This document shows positions 15,827-24,718 of a DNA stretch of 64,000 nt, piece by piece. A model generated the notes under the pieces. The model made no database searches. It was not told the origin of the DNA and saw nothing but the letters and a program-made list of their open reading frames with translations. A program made the translations under genes and the position numbers. Source of the DNA: Nitrospirota bacterium (GTDB lineage Bacteria; Nitrospirota; Nitrospiria; Nitrospirales; Nitrospiraceae); assembly GCA_040757595.1 (NCBI GenBank), contig JBFLWP010000010.1, positions 1-64,000 of the forward strand, in the 5' to 3' direction. How positions within the stretch are numbered: position 1 is the stretch's first letter; each line of letters opens with the position of its first letter.

Positions 15827-17173
15827 ATGCTTGAGGCGCTCAGCCAGAAGTTCGACAAGATCCTCAAGAGCCTCCGCGGTCACGGGGTCCTGACCGAGCA
15901 GAACATCGCGGAGGCGCTGAAGGAGGTCCGTCTGGCCCTGCTGGAGGCGGATGTCAACTTCAAGATCGTCAAGAGCTTCATCGACCGGGTGCGCGAGAAG
16001 GCGGTCGGCCAGGAGGTGCTCAAGAGCCTGACCCCCGGCCATCAGGTCGTCAAAGTCGTCTGGGAGGAGCTCCGCGAACTGATGGGCCGTGAGTCTTCCG
16101 GGCTGCACCTGTCATCCGTTCCGCCCACCGTGGTCATGATGGTGGGGCTGCAGGGAGCGGGCAAGACGACCACCTGCGGCAAGCTTGCGCGGCTCTTCAA
16201 GCAACAGGGAAGGCGGGTCCTGCTGGTTGCGGCTGATCCGCGCCGACCGGCGGCCGGCGATCAGCTGGCCAGCCTGGGGGCCGCGCTCGACGTGCCGGTG
16301 TGTCGCGCCGATCGGACTGACGCGACCCAGGCGGATGTCGTGCGGACTTGCGCCGAGGGAGCCGAGCGCGGGCGGGATCAAGGCTACGACGTGGTGATCC
16401 TGGACACGGGCGGGCGGCTCCACGTTGACGATGAGTTGATGGAGGAATTGGCGGCGGTCAAGCGGACCGTGCACCCCCAGGAAGTCCTTCTGGTCGCCGA
16501 CGCCATGACCGGCCAGGACGCCGTGACGATGGCCGAGCGGTTCGACCGGCGCGTCGGCCTGACCGGCGTGATCCTCACCAAGGTGGAAGGGGACGCGAGG
16601 GGCGGCGCGGTCCTCTCCATCCGGGCGGTGACGGGCAAGCCGATCAAGTTCCTGGGGATGGGGGAGAAGCTGGACGCGCTGGAGCCGTTCCATCCGGACC
16701 GCCTGGCCTCGCGCATCCTCGGCATGGGCGACGTCCTGTCGCTCATCGAGAAGGCCCAGGAGGCCTATTCGCAGGAGCGGGCGGCGACGTTCCAGAAGAA
16801 GCTCGCGGCCAGCAGCCTGACGCTGGAAGACTTCCGGGAGCAGATCGCCCAGGTGAACAAGATGGGCTCGTTGGAGGAGCTCGTCGGCATGCTGCCGGGC
16901 GGGCAGAAGCTCAGGGAATTGGCTGGCGGGGGCGTGCCGGAGCGGGAGATCAAGCGCGTTGTGGCCATCATCAATTCGATGACCCAGCGCGAGCGGCGCG
17001 ATCACACGATCATCAACGGGAGCCGCAAGAAGCGCATCGCCCGGGGCAGCGGGACGAACGTGCAGGACGTCAACCGGCTGATCAAGCAGTTCCTGACCGC
17101 CAAGAAGATGATGAAGGCGTTGACCGCGACCGGTGGGCGGCGGCAACTGGCCCAGGCGTTGCGGTCGTTCTAG
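15827..17173 (+). CDS. ffh: signal recognition particle protein Ffh
   Basis: A 448-residue SRP54 GTPase with N, G and M domains. G1 is GLQGAGKTTTCGKLA and G3 appears as DTGGRLHVDDELM (the usual DTAGR with Ala to Gly). The late G motifs are TKVEGDARGG and the GMGEKLDALEPFHP region. The M domain at the end has the RNA-binding SRKKRIARGSG. Ffh binds signal sequences and 4.5S RNA and hands ribosomes to FtsY. It leads the ffh-rpsP-rimM-trmD-rplS series. Confidence 0.96.
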   Translation: MLEALSQKFDKILKSLRGHGVLTEQNIAEALKEVRLALLEADVNFKIVKSFIDRVREKAVGQEVLKSLTPGHQVVKVVWEELRELMGRESSGLHLSSVPPTVVMMVGLQGAGKTTTCGKLARLFKQQGRRVLLVAADPRRPAAGDQLASLGAALDVPVCRADRTDATQADVVRTCAEGAERGRDQGYDVVILDTGGRLHVDDELMEELAAVKRTVHPQEVLLVADAMTGQDAVTMAERFDRRVGLTGVILTKVEGDARGGAVLSIRAVTGKPIKFLGMGEKLDALEPFHPDRLASRILGMGDVLSLIEKAQEAYSQERAATFQKKLAASSLTLEDFREQIAQVNKMGSLEELVGMLPGGQKLRELAGGGVPEREIKRVVAIINSMTQRERRDHTIINGSRKKRIARGSGTNVQDVNRLIKQFLTAKKMMKALTATGGRRQLAQALRSF

Positions 17174-17175
17174 AA

Positions 17176-17217
17176 AATAGCGAACAGCGAATAGCTATTC
17201 GTTGCTCGCTGCGAGCT
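17176..17217. repeat. heptamer hairpin (unit AATAGCG)
   Basis: Left arm 17176-17196 reads AATAGCG, AACAGCG, AATAGCT and abuts right arm 17197-17217 (complements AACGAAT, AGCGAGC, AGCTCGC). The arms fold into a near-perfect hairpin between the ffh stop and the rpsP ribosome-binding site (AAGGAGG), so it could modulate rpsP expression or mRNA processing. Confidence 0.75.
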
Positions 17218-17232
17218 TAAGGAGGAAGAGAC

Positions 17233-17511
17233 GTGGCAGTTCATTTGCGATTGGCGCGGGCGGGCCGGCACAAGCTGCCCTTCTACCGGTTGGTGGCGGC
17301 GGATTCCCGCAAGCCCAGGGACGGACGGTATCTGGAAGTGTTGGGGACCTACGACGCGGTCAAGAATCCGCCGGTGGCCCAGTTGAAATCGGAGCGGGTA
17401 CTGGACTGGCTGAGGAAAGGCGCGCAGCCCAGCGTGACGGTGCGGACCGTGCTGAAGCGTTCCGGGCTGCTCAAGCAGTTAGAGGACGAGCGGAAAGCGG
17501 GAGGCCAATAG
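17233..17511 (+). CDS. rpsP: 30S ribosomal protein S16
   Basis: The protein has 92 residues from GTG 17233, with AAGGAGG well placed upstream. The S16 signature is clear: VHLRLARAGRHKLPFYRLVAADSRKPRDGRYLEVLGTYDA spans the N-terminal half, and the C-terminus is LKRSGLLKQLEDE. S16 is an early assembly protein of the 30S subunit. In many bacteria a small KH-domain gene follows rpsP; here only a 22-base gap with a heptamer array separates it from rimM. Confidence 0.96.
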   Translation: MAVHLRLARAGRHKLPFYRLVAADSRKPRDGRYLEVLGTYDAVKNPPVAQLKSERVLDWLRKGAQPSVTVRTVLKRSGLLKQLEDERKAGGQ

Positions 17512-17531
17512 CTGACGGCTGTTGGCTGCTT
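17504..17531. repeat. single-arm heptamer array (unit GCTGACG)
   Basis: GCCAATA, GCTGACG, GCTGTTG, GCTGCTT in tandem, spanning the rpsP stop (TAG 17509-17511) and ending just before the rimM ATG at 17534. No facing arm is present. Confidence 0.6.
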
Positions 17532-17533
17532 TT

Positions 17534-18079
17534 ATGGCTGACACGGCGGAGCTCATCGCGATCGGACAGATCGTCAAGCCCTTCGGGGTGAAGGGCGACG
17601 TGCGGGTCCGCTCGCTCAGCCACGTGCCCGGCCGGTTCCAGGAGCTGCAGCGGGTGACCCTGGTGGCCAAATCCGGTCGGACGGTCGAGACGGCGGTCAC
17701 GCGCGTGAGGGAGGAGCACGGGTCGTTTGTCGTGGGGTTTGAGGCATTCTCGACGCCGGAGGAGGCGGCGGCCTTCCGCGGCGGGCTCGTCAAGATTCCG
17801 CGCGAAGCGGCTCCACCCCGCCCCGATGGTCAATACTACGAGTTCGAGCTGCTGGGCATGACCGTCGCGGACGAACAGGGGCGGGTGCTCGGGACGCTCG
17901 AAGAGATCCTGGAAACGGGAAGCAACCACGTGCTCGTGGTCCGGGGCAATGGCCGTGAGCTCCTGCTCCCGGCCACGCGCGAGATCGTGGCTTCGGTGGA
18001 CGTGGCGGGCAACACGATGAAGGTTCGGCGGTTCGAAGAACTGTGGGACGATCGGATGGGGATCCATGCTGCGCTGTGA
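17534..18079 (+). CDS. rimM: ribosome maturation factor RimM
   Basis: The protein has 181 residues from ATG 17534. The N-terminal RimM barrel starts IAIGQIVKPFGVKGDVRVRSLSHVPGRF, and the C-terminal PRC-barrel includes YYEFELLGMTVADEQGRVLGTLEEIL and SNHVLVVRGNGRELLLPATREIV. RimM binds S19 in the 30S head and assists late assembly of the subunit. Its 3' end overlaps the trmD start by 14 bases, so the two are translationally coupled. Confidence 0.95.
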   Translation: MADTAELIAIGQIVKPFGVKGDVRVRSLSHVPGRFQELQRVTLVAKSGRTVETAVTRVREEHGSFVVGFEAFSTPEEAAAFRGGLVKIPREAAPPRPDGQYYEFELLGMTVADEQGRVLGTLEEILETGSNHVLVVRGNGRELLLPATREIVASVDVAGNTMKVRRFEELWDDRMGIHAAL

Positions 18080-18836
18080 CGTGCTCACTCTGTTTCCCGA
18101 CATGGTCCTGCCGGTCCTGGGCCAGAGCATGCTCAAGCGGGCTCAGGAGAAAGGCCTGCTGGAAGTCCGCGTCCGGAACCTGCGGGACTACACGCAGGAT
18201 CGCCACCAGGTGGCCGACGACGCCCCTTACGGCGGCGGGGCCGGCATGGTCCTGAAGGCGGAGCCGGTCTTCCGGGCCATGGACGCGCTCCGGCTGGAGC
18301 ACGGAACCCTGCGCCTGATCCTGCCATCCCCCCAGGGGCGGCCGTTCACCCAGCGGCTGGCCGAGGGCCTGCGGGACGAGCGGCGCCGGGTGGTGCTTCT
18401 TTGCGGCCACTACGAGGGCATTGACGAGCGGGTGCGGACCGGGCTCGAGCCGGAGGAGATCTCGATCGGCGACTACGTGCTGACCGGCGGGGAGCTGCCG
18501 GCGCTGGTCATGATCGACGCGGCGGTCCGGCTGATCCCCGGCGTGCTGGGCGATCCGGAGTCGGCGGTCGCGGAGTCCTTCTCGGACTCTCTGCTGGACT
18601 GTCCGCACTACACCCGTCCCGCCGAAGTGCGGGGCCTGACCGTGCCCGAGGTGCTGCTGTCTGGCAACCACGAGGCCGTCCGGTGCTGGCGCCGCAAGGA
18701 AGCGCTGCGCAACACCTGGCGGAAGCGGCCCGACCTGCTACGGGATCGCGTGCTCGGCGAGGAGGATCGGCGGCTGTTGGAAGCGATTGTGCAGGAAGAG
18801 ACGCGTGAAGCGTTGTTCGTGAAGCGTATCTCATGA
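18066..18836 (+). CDS. trmD: tRNA (guanine-N1-)-methyltransferase
   Basis: A 256-residue SPOUT methyltransferase. Conserved elements: [26 protein letters not shown], the [14 protein letters not shown] loop, [12 protein letters not shown] and [20 protein letters not shown], which form the knotted SAM site. TrmD makes m1G37 in tRNAs and prevents +1 frameshifting. The last ten or so codons ([11 protein letters not shown]) are encoded by a heptamer array that begins at 18804, so the extreme C-terminus is probably not ancestral. Confidence 0.95.
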   Translation: MLRCDVLTLFPDMVLPVLGQSMLKRAQEKGLLEVRVRNLRDYTQDRHQVADDAPYGGGAGMVLKAEPVFRAMDALRLEHGTLRLILPSPQGRPFTQRLAEGLRDERRRVVLLCGHYEGIDERVRTGLEPEEISIGDYVLTGGELPALVMIDAAVRLIPGVLGDPESAVAESFSDSLLDCPHYTRPAEVRGLTVPEVLLSGNHEAVRCWRRKEALRNTWRKRPDLLRDRVLGEEDRRLLEAIVQEETREALFVKRIS

Positions 18837-18876
18837 AATCTACAGGCGATTCACGAGAGACGAGATACGAGACGCG
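18804..18876. repeat. heptamer array pair (unit CGTGAAG/CGTATCT)
   Basis: Plus arm 18804-18838: CGTGAAG, CGTTGTT, CGTGAAG, CGTATCT, CATGAAA. Minus arm 18849-18876, read as complements: CGCGTCT, CGTATCT, CGTCTCT, CGTGAAT. The plus arm contains the last codons and the TGA of trmD; rplS starts 25 bases after the second arm. Confidence 0.8.
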
Positions 18877-18900
18877 CATCTGGGGAGGAGGGGTACGACC

Positions 18901-19341
18901 ATGAATCGGTTGGAGCGCATCCAACGATCGTTGACCAAAAAGAGCATCCCGCCGTTCGAGATCGGGGATACGGTTCGCGTGCACGCCAAGGTCGTGGAGG
19001 GCGAGAAGGAGCGGATTCAGGTGTTCGAGGGGGCGGTGATCGCCCGCAAGGGCGGTCGCAACAGCGAGACCTTCACGGTTCGTAAAATCTCCTACGGCGT
19101 GGGGGTCGAGCGGATTTTTCCTATCCACTCGCCGATCGTGACCCGCATTGACGTCGTCCGTCAGGGACGGGTCCGGCGTGCGAAGCTCTATTATCTGAGG
19201 GCGAAAAAAGGAAAGTTCGCCAAGGTCGGGGACCGGGAGTTCGCGCCACAGGAGGCCAAGGCCCAGGTCGGCGGCGCGAAGGCCGCCGGCAAGCCGACCG
19301 AAGCCGAGGTTCCGCAGGCAGAGGCTGTTCCGGCCGGTTGA
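18901..19341 (+). CDS. rplS: 50S ribosomal protein L19
   Basis: A 146-residue protein, longer than the usual 115-120. The core is canonical: [34 protein letters not shown]...[24 protein letters not shown] and RRAKLYYLR. The extra C-terminal 30 residues are Ala, Lys, Glu and Pro-rich (low complexity), a common kind of ribosomal-protein tail. L19 sits at the 30S-50S interface. GGGGAGGAGGGG precedes the ATG. Confidence 0.95.
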   Translation: MNRLERIQRSLTKKSIPPFEIGDTVRVHAKVVEGEKERIQVFEGAVIARKGGRNSETFTVRKISYGVGVERIFPIHSPIVTRIDVVRQGRVRRAKLYYLRAKKGKFAKVGDREFAPQEAKAQVGGAKAAGKPTEAEVPQAEAVPAG

Positions 19342-19349
19342 CGGAGCGC

Positions 19350-19377
19350 CGTCACTCGTCGTGGTCGTCCCTCGTTC
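19350..19377. repeat. single-arm heptamer array
   Basis: Minus-strand units GAACGAG, GGACGAC, CACGACG, AGTGACG lie between the rplS stop and the rnhB start. The units are degenerate and no facing arm is obvious. Confidence 0.45.
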
Positions 19378-19429
19378 GCGCGGCTGCGAAGAGCGGGTGA
19401 CGGTCGGTGGATAACGCGGACCACGGGGC

Positions 19430-20077
19430 GTGCGAGCCGAGGTGGAGCCGACCGACTTCTTCGAGAGGGAAGCCAGGCTGTGCGGGTACGGTCGGGTCGC
19501 CGGGCTCGACGAGGCCGGTCGCGGCCCGCTGGCCGGCCCGGTCGTCGCCGCCGCCGTGATCCTGCCGCGCCGCTTCCGGCTGCCTGGATTGAACGACTCC
19601 AAGCAGGTGGTCGAAGCGGAACGCGAGCGGCTCGATAGAGAAATCCGCCGTCGAGCCGTCGCCGTGGGGGTCGGGCTCGCGGCCGCGCGCGAGATCGACG
19701 ACTTGAACATCCTGGAGGCGTCGCGGCTCGCCATGAGCCGCGCCATCCTGGCGCTCCCCTCTCCGCCGGACTTTCTGCTCATAGACGCGGTGGTTCTTCC
19801 CTCGGTGCCCTTGCCCCAGCGGGCGATCATCAAGGGTGACGGCCTGTCGGTCTCCATCGCGGCCGCCTCCATCGTGGCCAAGGTCAGCCGGGATCGCCTG
19901 ATGGCGGATTATCATCGGCGCTACCCCCAGTATAATTTCCTGGCGCACAAGGGGTATCCGACCCCGGAGCACCTGCGCCTGCTGGCCGAGCACGGCCCTT
20001 GCGCGATTCACCGGCTGAGCTTCCGGCCGGTCCTGGAGCGTGGGAACACCGCTCTTCGGGAGACGGTCTTCGAGTGA
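19430..20077 (+). CDS. rnhB: ribonuclease HII
   Basis: The product has 215 residues from GTG 19430 (a GTG at 19442 is also possible). The catalytic motif GLDEAGRGPLAGPVVAAAV is at about residues 25-43, with further acidic residues in the LIDAVVLP and AAASIVAKVSRDRLM regions. RNase HII cuts RNA in RNA-DNA hybrids and removes misincorporated ribonucleotides. Its stop overlaps the yraN start by GTGA, so they are coupled. Confidence 0.94.
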   Translation: MRAEVEPTDFFEREARLCGYGRVAGLDEAGRGPLAGPVVAAAVILPRRFRLPGLNDSKQVVEAERERLDREIRRRAVAVGVGLAAAREIDDLNILEASRLAMSRAILALPSPPDFLLIDAVVLPSVPLPQRAIIKGDGLSVSIAAASIVAKVSRDRLMADYHRRYPQYNFLAHKGYPTPEHLRLLAEHGPCAIHRLSFRPVLERGNTALRETVFE

Positions 20078-20460
20078 GCGACGCGCGCCGGACATTCGGC
20101 GAGGCCGGCGAGTCGGAGGCCGAACGGTACCTGCGGAGGAAGGGGTACCGGATTCTGGAGCGGAATGTCCGATCTCGGGCCGGCGAGCTGGACCTGGTCG
20201 CCCGGCTCGGGGACGTGCTGGTCTTCGTGGAGGTGAAGGCGCGCCGGACCGACGCTTACGGCGGGGCCCCGTACGCGGTTGACGGGCGCAAGCGGGCCCG
20301 CCTGATCCGGCTCGCGTCCCAGTACCTGGCCCGTCGCCGGCTCCGGAACCAGTCTTGCCGATTCGACGTGATCCTGTGCACGGGCGGTACGGACAGGCCG
20401 GAGGCCATCCAGCACATCGAGCACGCCTTCGAGGTTCCGGGCGAGGATCTCAGATGGTGA
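20074..20460 (+). CDS. yraN: YraN/UPF0102 family endonuclease-like protein
   Basis: The product has 128 residues from GTG 20074, four bases overlapping rnhB. The family pattern is complete: GEAGESEAERYLRRKGYRILERNVRSRAGELDLVARLGDVLVFVEVKAR, a restriction-endonuclease-like core with catalytic-type E, D and ExK residues. YraN proteins are genetically linked to rnhB in many bacteria, as here; a role in recombination or DNA processing is suspected but unproven. Confidence 0.9.
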   Translation: MSDARRTFGEAGESEAERYLRRKGYRILERNVRSRAGELDLVARLGDVLVFVEVKARRTDAYGGAPYAVDGRKRARLIRLASQYLARRRLRNQSCRFDVILCTGGTDRPEAIQHIEHAFEVPGEDLRW

Positions 20461-20468
20461 GCAATCGT

Positions 20469-20602
20469 CGCTCAGCCGTCAATTTTCAGTGCTCTTTGAC
20501 TCGGCGCGGAGAAGGGGAGATGGGGGGACTGCGGGGATCGCCGTGTCGCCGCGTCCCCGCGTCACTCGCTGGGGAAAGGCCGCTGAGGGCTGAACGCCGA
20601 AC
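20469..20602. repeat. heptamer array pair around an octamer palindrome (unit GCTGAAC)
   Basis: Left arm 20469-20489, read as complements: CTGAAAA, TTGACGG, CTGAGCG. Right arm 20582-20602: GCTGAGG, GCTGAAC, GCCGAAC, ending directly before the ftsE ATG. Between them, about 20530-20565, lies a GC-rich stretch with 8-base periodicity (CGGGGACG, CGGCGACA, CGGCGATC on the minus strand). Confidence 0.6.
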
Positions 20603-21271
20603 ATGATCCATCTCTTCCACGTCTCCAAGTACTATGACCGGCGCCCGGCCCTTTCCGACGTCAACCTCCAGATCGAGAAGGGCGAGTTCGTCTTGCTCAT
20701 GGGGCCCAGCGGGGCCGGTAAGAGCACGTTGCTGAAGCTGATCTTTTGCGCGGAGCCGCCAGACGAGGGGCAGATCCTGGTCCAGAACCGGAACGTGGCG
20801 CGGCTCCGGCCCCAAGCCATTCCCTACCTGCGGCGCACGATGGGCTTCGTGTCCCAGGACTTTCGGCTCCTGCCCAAAAAGAACGTCTTCGACAACGTGG
20901 CGCTGCCGCTGCTCGTGCAAGGCGCCTCCTCCTTCGACATCCGGCGCAAGGTGACGGAGGCGCTGAAGGCGGTCGGGATGGAGCACAAGAAGGAGAGCCG
21001 CCCGACCATGCTCTCCGCGGGCGAGCAGCAGCGGGTCTGCATCGCGCGGGCGGTCGTGAACGGGCCGATCGTGCTGCTGGCCGACGAGCCGACCGGCAAC
21101 CTGGACCCCGGTCTGGCCGGGGAGATTATCGAGCTGTTCAAGGCGATCAACGCTCGCGGCACGACCGTCATGGTCGCCACCCACAATCCCCAGGTGGTCG
21201 AGCAGGTCAACCGCCGGGTCGTCGTGCTCGATCAGGGCAAGATCGCGGCGGATGAGAGGGCCGAGTCGTGA
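20603..21271 (+). CDS. ftsE: cell division ATP-binding protein FtsE
   Basis: A 222-residue ABC ATPase: Walker A GPSGAGKST, Q-loop VSQDFRLLPKKNVFDNVALPL (an FtsE-type sequence), signature region LSAGEQQRVCIARAVV (LSAGE rather than LSGGE, common in FtsE) and Walker B VLLADEPTGNLD. FtsE works with FtsX at the septum to switch on peptidoglycan hydrolases. Its 3' end overlaps ftsX, and envC follows, giving the whole transducer in one unit. Confidence 0.95.
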   Translation: MIHLFHVSKYYDRRPALSDVNLQIEKGEFVLLMGPSGAGKSTLLKLIFCAEPPDEGQILVQNRNVARLRPQAIPYLRRTMGFVSQDFRLLPKKNVFDNVALPLLVQGASSFDIRRKVTEALKAVGMEHKKESRPTMLSAGEQQRVCIARAVVNGPIVLLADEPTGNLDPGLAGEIIELFKAINARGTTVMVATHNPQVVEQVNRRVVVLDQGKIAADERAES

Positions 21272-22167
21272 GGCGTTTGGGCTACCTGATCCGGGAGGCG
21301 ATCACCAACATCCGGCTGAACCGGACCACGACGATGATCGCGGTGGCGACTACGGCGTTCACGCTGGCCTGCTTCGGGGTGTTTCTGCTGCTGTATCTGA
21401 ACCTCCGGGGAGTCGCCCATGCGCTGCAGGAGGACATCAAGGTCGTCATCTACCTGCACGACAACCTCACGGCCCAGGGAATCGCGGAGCTCCAGCAGCG
21501 GCTGAAAGCCGAACCGGAGGCGGCCTCCCTGGCTTACGTTTCCAAGGAACAGGCGCTGGCGGAGTTTCGCGAGCAGTTTCCGTCGGAATCCCACCTGCTG
21601 CAGGGATTGGGGGAGAACCCGCTGCCTGCGTCGTTCGTCGTGACCCTGGGGCCCCGCTTTCGCTCCACCGACGCGGTCAAGCGCTGGGCCGAGCGGCTGA
21701 AAGCCGTGCCCGGGGTCGCCCAAGTCCAATACAGCCGGGACTGGATCGAGAACCTCGCGACGGTCATCGGGTACTTGGAGCTGGCGGCGTTCGCGGTGGG
21801 CGCGATCCTGTCGGCGGCCTCCGTCACGATCATCGCGAACACGATCCGGCTGACGCTCTACGCCCGGCGCGAGGAGATCGAGATCATGCGATTGATCGGG
21901 GCCACCGGGACCTTCATCAAGATCCCCTATCTGCTGGAAGGCGCTGCCCTGGGCGCGCTCGGCGCCGTTCTGGCCCTGGCGCTGCTGCGGAGCGGCTTCG
22001 AATACTTCAGGCTCCACCTTGGGATGCCGGGTCGGTTCCTCGGCGTCGAGTCCGGGTTCGGATTCTTCCCGCTCCATGTCTCGCTCTTGATGGTCGCGGC
22101 GGGATTTCTGCTGGGCTGCGTCGGGAGCATCGTCTCCATGGCGGGGTTCGGGAGGAACAGGGCGTGA
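21268..22167 (+). CDS. ftsX: cell division protein FtsX
   Basis: The protein has 299 residues from GTG 21268, overlapping ftsE by four bases. It has an N-terminal membrane segment (TTAFTLACFGVFLLLYLNL), a periplasmic domain of about 120 residues (VVIYLHDNLTAQGIAELQQRL, YVSKEQALAEFREQF), and three further membrane segments with the conserved FtsX turn RREEIEIMRLIGATGTFIKIPYLLEG. The periplasmic domain contacts the EnvC coiled coil; the next gene encodes exactly such a protein. Confidence 0.95.
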   Translation: MRRLGYLIREAITNIRLNRTTTMIAVATTAFTLACFGVFLLLYLNLRGVAHALQEDIKVVIYLHDNLTAQGIAELQQRLKAEPEAASLAYVSKEQALAEFREQFPSESHLLQGLGENPLPASFVVTLGPRFRSTDAVKRWAERLKAVPGVAQVQYSRDWIENLATVIGYLELAAFAVGAILSAASVTIIANTIRLTLYARREEIEIMRLIGATGTFIKIPYLLEGAALGALGAVLALALLRSGFEYFRLHLGMPGRFLGVESGFGFFPLHVSLLMVAAGFLLGCVGSIVSMAGFGRNRA

Positions 22168-23375
22168 CGCCGGTTTGCAGGATGCTGCTCCTCGCCGGAG
22201 CCTGGGCGTGGACCTCCTGGTGGCCCTGGGCCGCCTCCCCGGCTCTCGCGGGGAAGGATCACCGAGATCCGATCTCCCAGCGGATCGAGCGGGAGCGACA
22301 GACCCTCGAAAAGCTCAAGGGAGAGATCGAGACGACCAAGAGGCAGGCCGACGAGGTGGAGAAGAAACGGGAGTCAACCCTCCAGGCCATCCAGGATCTG
22401 GACGATCGGCTCATGGCCAGCCGACAGGAGAGGGGCGAGATCGGCCGGAAGCTCAAGCAGAAGGACCGGGAGATCGAGGAGATCAACGGCCGGATTGCAT
22501 CGCTCCGGATGCGGATCAGCGAGCGCCGCAGCTCGATCCTGTCGCGCCTGCGGGTGCAGTACATGGAAGGACGGTTCGGCTACCTGAAGGCCCTGCTGTC
22601 GGCGCACAGTTACGACGATCTCCAGCGCCGGTTCCATTACCTTTCGGCGCTCTCAAAACGGGAGTATGATTTGATCGAGGCCCACCGTGCGGACGCGGAA
22701 CGGCTGGAGGAGGTCGAACGTCAGCGGGCCGGGGCGAGGGCCGAGTTGCTGGCCTTCAAGCAGAGTACGGAGCACAAGCTGGAGGAAATCCAGGGGCTCA
22801 AGCGCCAGAAGAGCCAGTTCCTCACCAAGATCACGCAACAGAAGGAGGCCTACGACCGGGCGGTAGCGGAGCTGGAGCGTTCCGCGTCGCGGGTGGATGT
22901 CCTGTTGAAAGACCTGGAGCAGCGGCGGAGGGCGGCCGCGGTCCGCCCCAAGCCCGGCCCGGCCCATGCCCGACCGTTTAAAGGGGTGCTGCCCTGGCCG
23001 GCCGACGGGGAGGTCGTCTCTTTCTTCGGGAGGCAGAAGCACCCGACGTTCGAGACCTACGTGCAGAAGAAGGGCATCGAGATACGGACCCAAGAGGGAA
23101 GCCCGATCAAGGCCGTGATGGCGGGGACCGTGGTCTACGCGGACTGGCTGAAGGGCTACGGACTGGTGCTCATCCTGGACCATGCCAACGGATTCTTTTC
23201 GCTTTACGCCCATGCGTCGAAGCTGCTGGCGAAGGTCGGGGAGCCGGTGCAGGCCGGCCAGACGATCGGAGAGACGGGGGACACAGGCATGACGGGCGAA
23301 GACACACTCTACTTCGAATTGCGCGAGGGGGCAGAACCGGTTGATCCCCTGGCGTGGCTGGGCAAACGGCGGTGA
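22164..23375 (+). CDS. envC: EnvC-type murein hydrolase activator
   Basis: The protein has 403 residues from GTG 22164, overlapping the ftsX stop by four bases. A signal peptide (about residues 1-30) is followed by long coiled coils at about residues 35-130 and 155-250 and a C-terminal LytM (M23-like) domain. That domain has SFFGRQKHPTFETYVQKKGIEI, GYGLVLILDHANGFFSLYAHASKLL and LYFELREGAEPVDPLAWLG. The zinc ligands of active LytM enzymes are partly lost (for example the expected HxH is LYFEL), which fits an activator of amidases rather than a hydrolase. FtsEX controls it. Confidence 0.88.
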   Translation: MTPVCRMLLLAGAWAWTSWWPWAASPALAGKDHRDPISQRIERERQTLEKLKGEIETTKRQADEVEKKRESTLQAIQDLDDRLMASRQERGEIGRKLKQKDREIEEINGRIASLRMRISERRSSILSRLRVQYMEGRFGYLKALLSAHSYDDLQRRFHYLSALSKREYDLIEAHRADAERLEEVERQRAGARAELLAFKQSTEHKLEEIQGLKRQKSQFLTKITQQKEAYDRAVAELERSASRVDVLLKDLEQRRRAAAVRPKPGPAHARPFKGVLPWPADGEVVSFFGRQKHPTFETYVQKKGIEIRTQEGSPIKAVMAGTVVYADWLKGYGLVLILDHANGFFSLYAHASKLLAKVGEPVQAGQTIGETGDTGMTGEDTLYFELREGAEPVDPLAWLGKRR

Positions 23376-23398
23376 CAGCAGGAAAGGAACGGGTGACT

Positions 23399-24718
23399 AT
23401 GGAACGGGAACGGCGACACCGATCGTGGTATCTGGGGCCGATCATCCTGATCGCGCTGCTCGTGGGCGTCCTCATCGGCAAGGGGTGGGAGCGCACCGGG
23501 CACGCGACCGAGACCTACGAGGAGCTGAAGACCTTCTCGGAGGTCCTGACGCAGATCCAGCGGCATTACGTCGAGGAGGTCAAGAGCAAGGACCTCGTGC
23601 TGGGGGCGATCCGCGGGATGCTGGCCACGCTGGATCCCCATTCGGCCTACATGACCCCGGAGATGTACAAGGAGATCCAGGTCGAGACCAAGGGGGAGTT
23701 CGGCGGGGTCGGCATCCAAATCGGGATCAAGGACAACCGGCTCGCCGTGATCGCCCCGATCGAAGGGACCCCCGCCCAGAAGGCCGGCATCAAGGCCGGG
23801 GACTTCATCACCAAGGTCAACGAGGAGACGACCAAGGACCTGACCCTCATGGATGCGGTCCAGAAGATGCGGGGGCCGAAGGGCACGAAGGTCAGCCTGA
23901 CTGTCGAGCGCCAGGGGGTGCCCGACCCGCTCGTGTTCACGCTTGTGCGGGATATCATCAAGATCGAGAGCGTGCGCAGCAAGGTGCTGGAGAACAACAT
24001 CGGCTACGTCCGGCTGACCCAGTTTCAGGAATCCACGGGGAAGGACCTGGCTCGCGTGCTGAAGCAGCTCCGTGAGCAGAAACACCAATCGTTGGTCCTG
24101 GACCTCCGGAACAACCCCGGAGGCCTGCTGACCGCAGCCGTGGAGGTGTCGGAGCAGTTCGTGGGGCCGGGCAAGCTGATCGTCTATATCAAGGGCCGGG
24201 ATGGACGGAAAGATGAATACCTCTCCCGGTCCAAGGAGCAAGCTGAGGACTATCCGATGATCGTGCTCGTGAACGAGGGATCGGCGAGCGCCTCGGAGAT
24301 CGTGGCCGGCGCCTTGCAGGACTGGGGACGCGCCGTCGTCATCGGGACGACGACTTTCGGGAAGGGGTCGGTCCAGACGATCCTGCCGCTGGCGGACGGG
24401 TCCGGGCTCAGGCTGACGACGGCCAAGTACTACACGCCGAAGGGCCGGTCCATCCAGTCCACCGGTATCACGCCGGACATCACGGTCAAGCCCCAGCCTC
24501 CGGTGACGGTGGCCAAGGCTGGGGACAAGGAAGCGGCGCCGAAGCCGAAAGAAACCGCGCCGTCCGCGACGGCCCAGCCGCGGCCGGGCGAGGAGGCCAA
24601 GGGCGGAGGACCCCCCGCCGAGACAGGGGAGGTTTCGCCGGAGGAGGATGTCCAGTTACAGAAGGCGGTGGAGCTCCTGAAGACCTGGAAGATCTTCAAA
24701 GAGCTGCGCCCGCTTTAG
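23399..24718 (+). CDS. ctpA: C-terminal processing peptidase (S41)
   Basis: The product has 439 residues from ATG 23399. One membrane segment at about residues 10-27 (YLGPIILIALLVGVLIGKG), a PDZ domain (GEFGGVGIQIGIKDNRLAVIAP, GDFITKVNEE), then the S41 core: VLDLRNNPGGLLTAAVEVSEQF, the catalytic Ser in EGSASASEIVAGAL and the catalytic Lys in TFGKGSVQT. A low-complexity Ala/Pro/Lys linker precedes a last helix. CtpA-type proteases trim periplasmic proteins, often cell-wall hydrolases or their regulators, consistent with the envC neighbour. Its end overlaps a convergent gene by four bases. Confidence 0.92.
   Translation: MERERRHRSWYLGPIILIALLVGVLIGKGWERTGHATETYEELKTFSEVLTQIQRHYVEEVKSKDLVLGAIRGMLATLDPHSAYMTPEMYKEIQVETKGEFGGVGIQIGIKDNRLAVIAPIEGTPAQKAGIKAGDFITKVNEETTKDLTLMDAVQKMRGPKGTKVSLTVERQGVPDPLVFTLVRDIIKIESVRSKVLENNIGYVRLTQFQESTGKDLARVLKQLREQKHQSLVLDLRNNPGGLLTAAVEVSEQFVGPGKLIVYIKGRDGRKDEYLSRSKEQAEDYPMIVLVNEGSASASEIVAGALQDWGRAVVIGTTTFGKGSVQTILPLADGSGLRLTTAKYYTPKGRSIQSTGITPDITVKPQPPVTVAKAGDKEAAPKPKETAPSATAQPRPGEEAKGGGPPAETGEVSPEEDVQLQKAVELLKTWKIFKELRPL

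Noticed and set aside
17512-17533. KH-domain gene expected between rpsP and rimM
   Set aside because: Only 22 bases separate the genes, so the gene is absent here.
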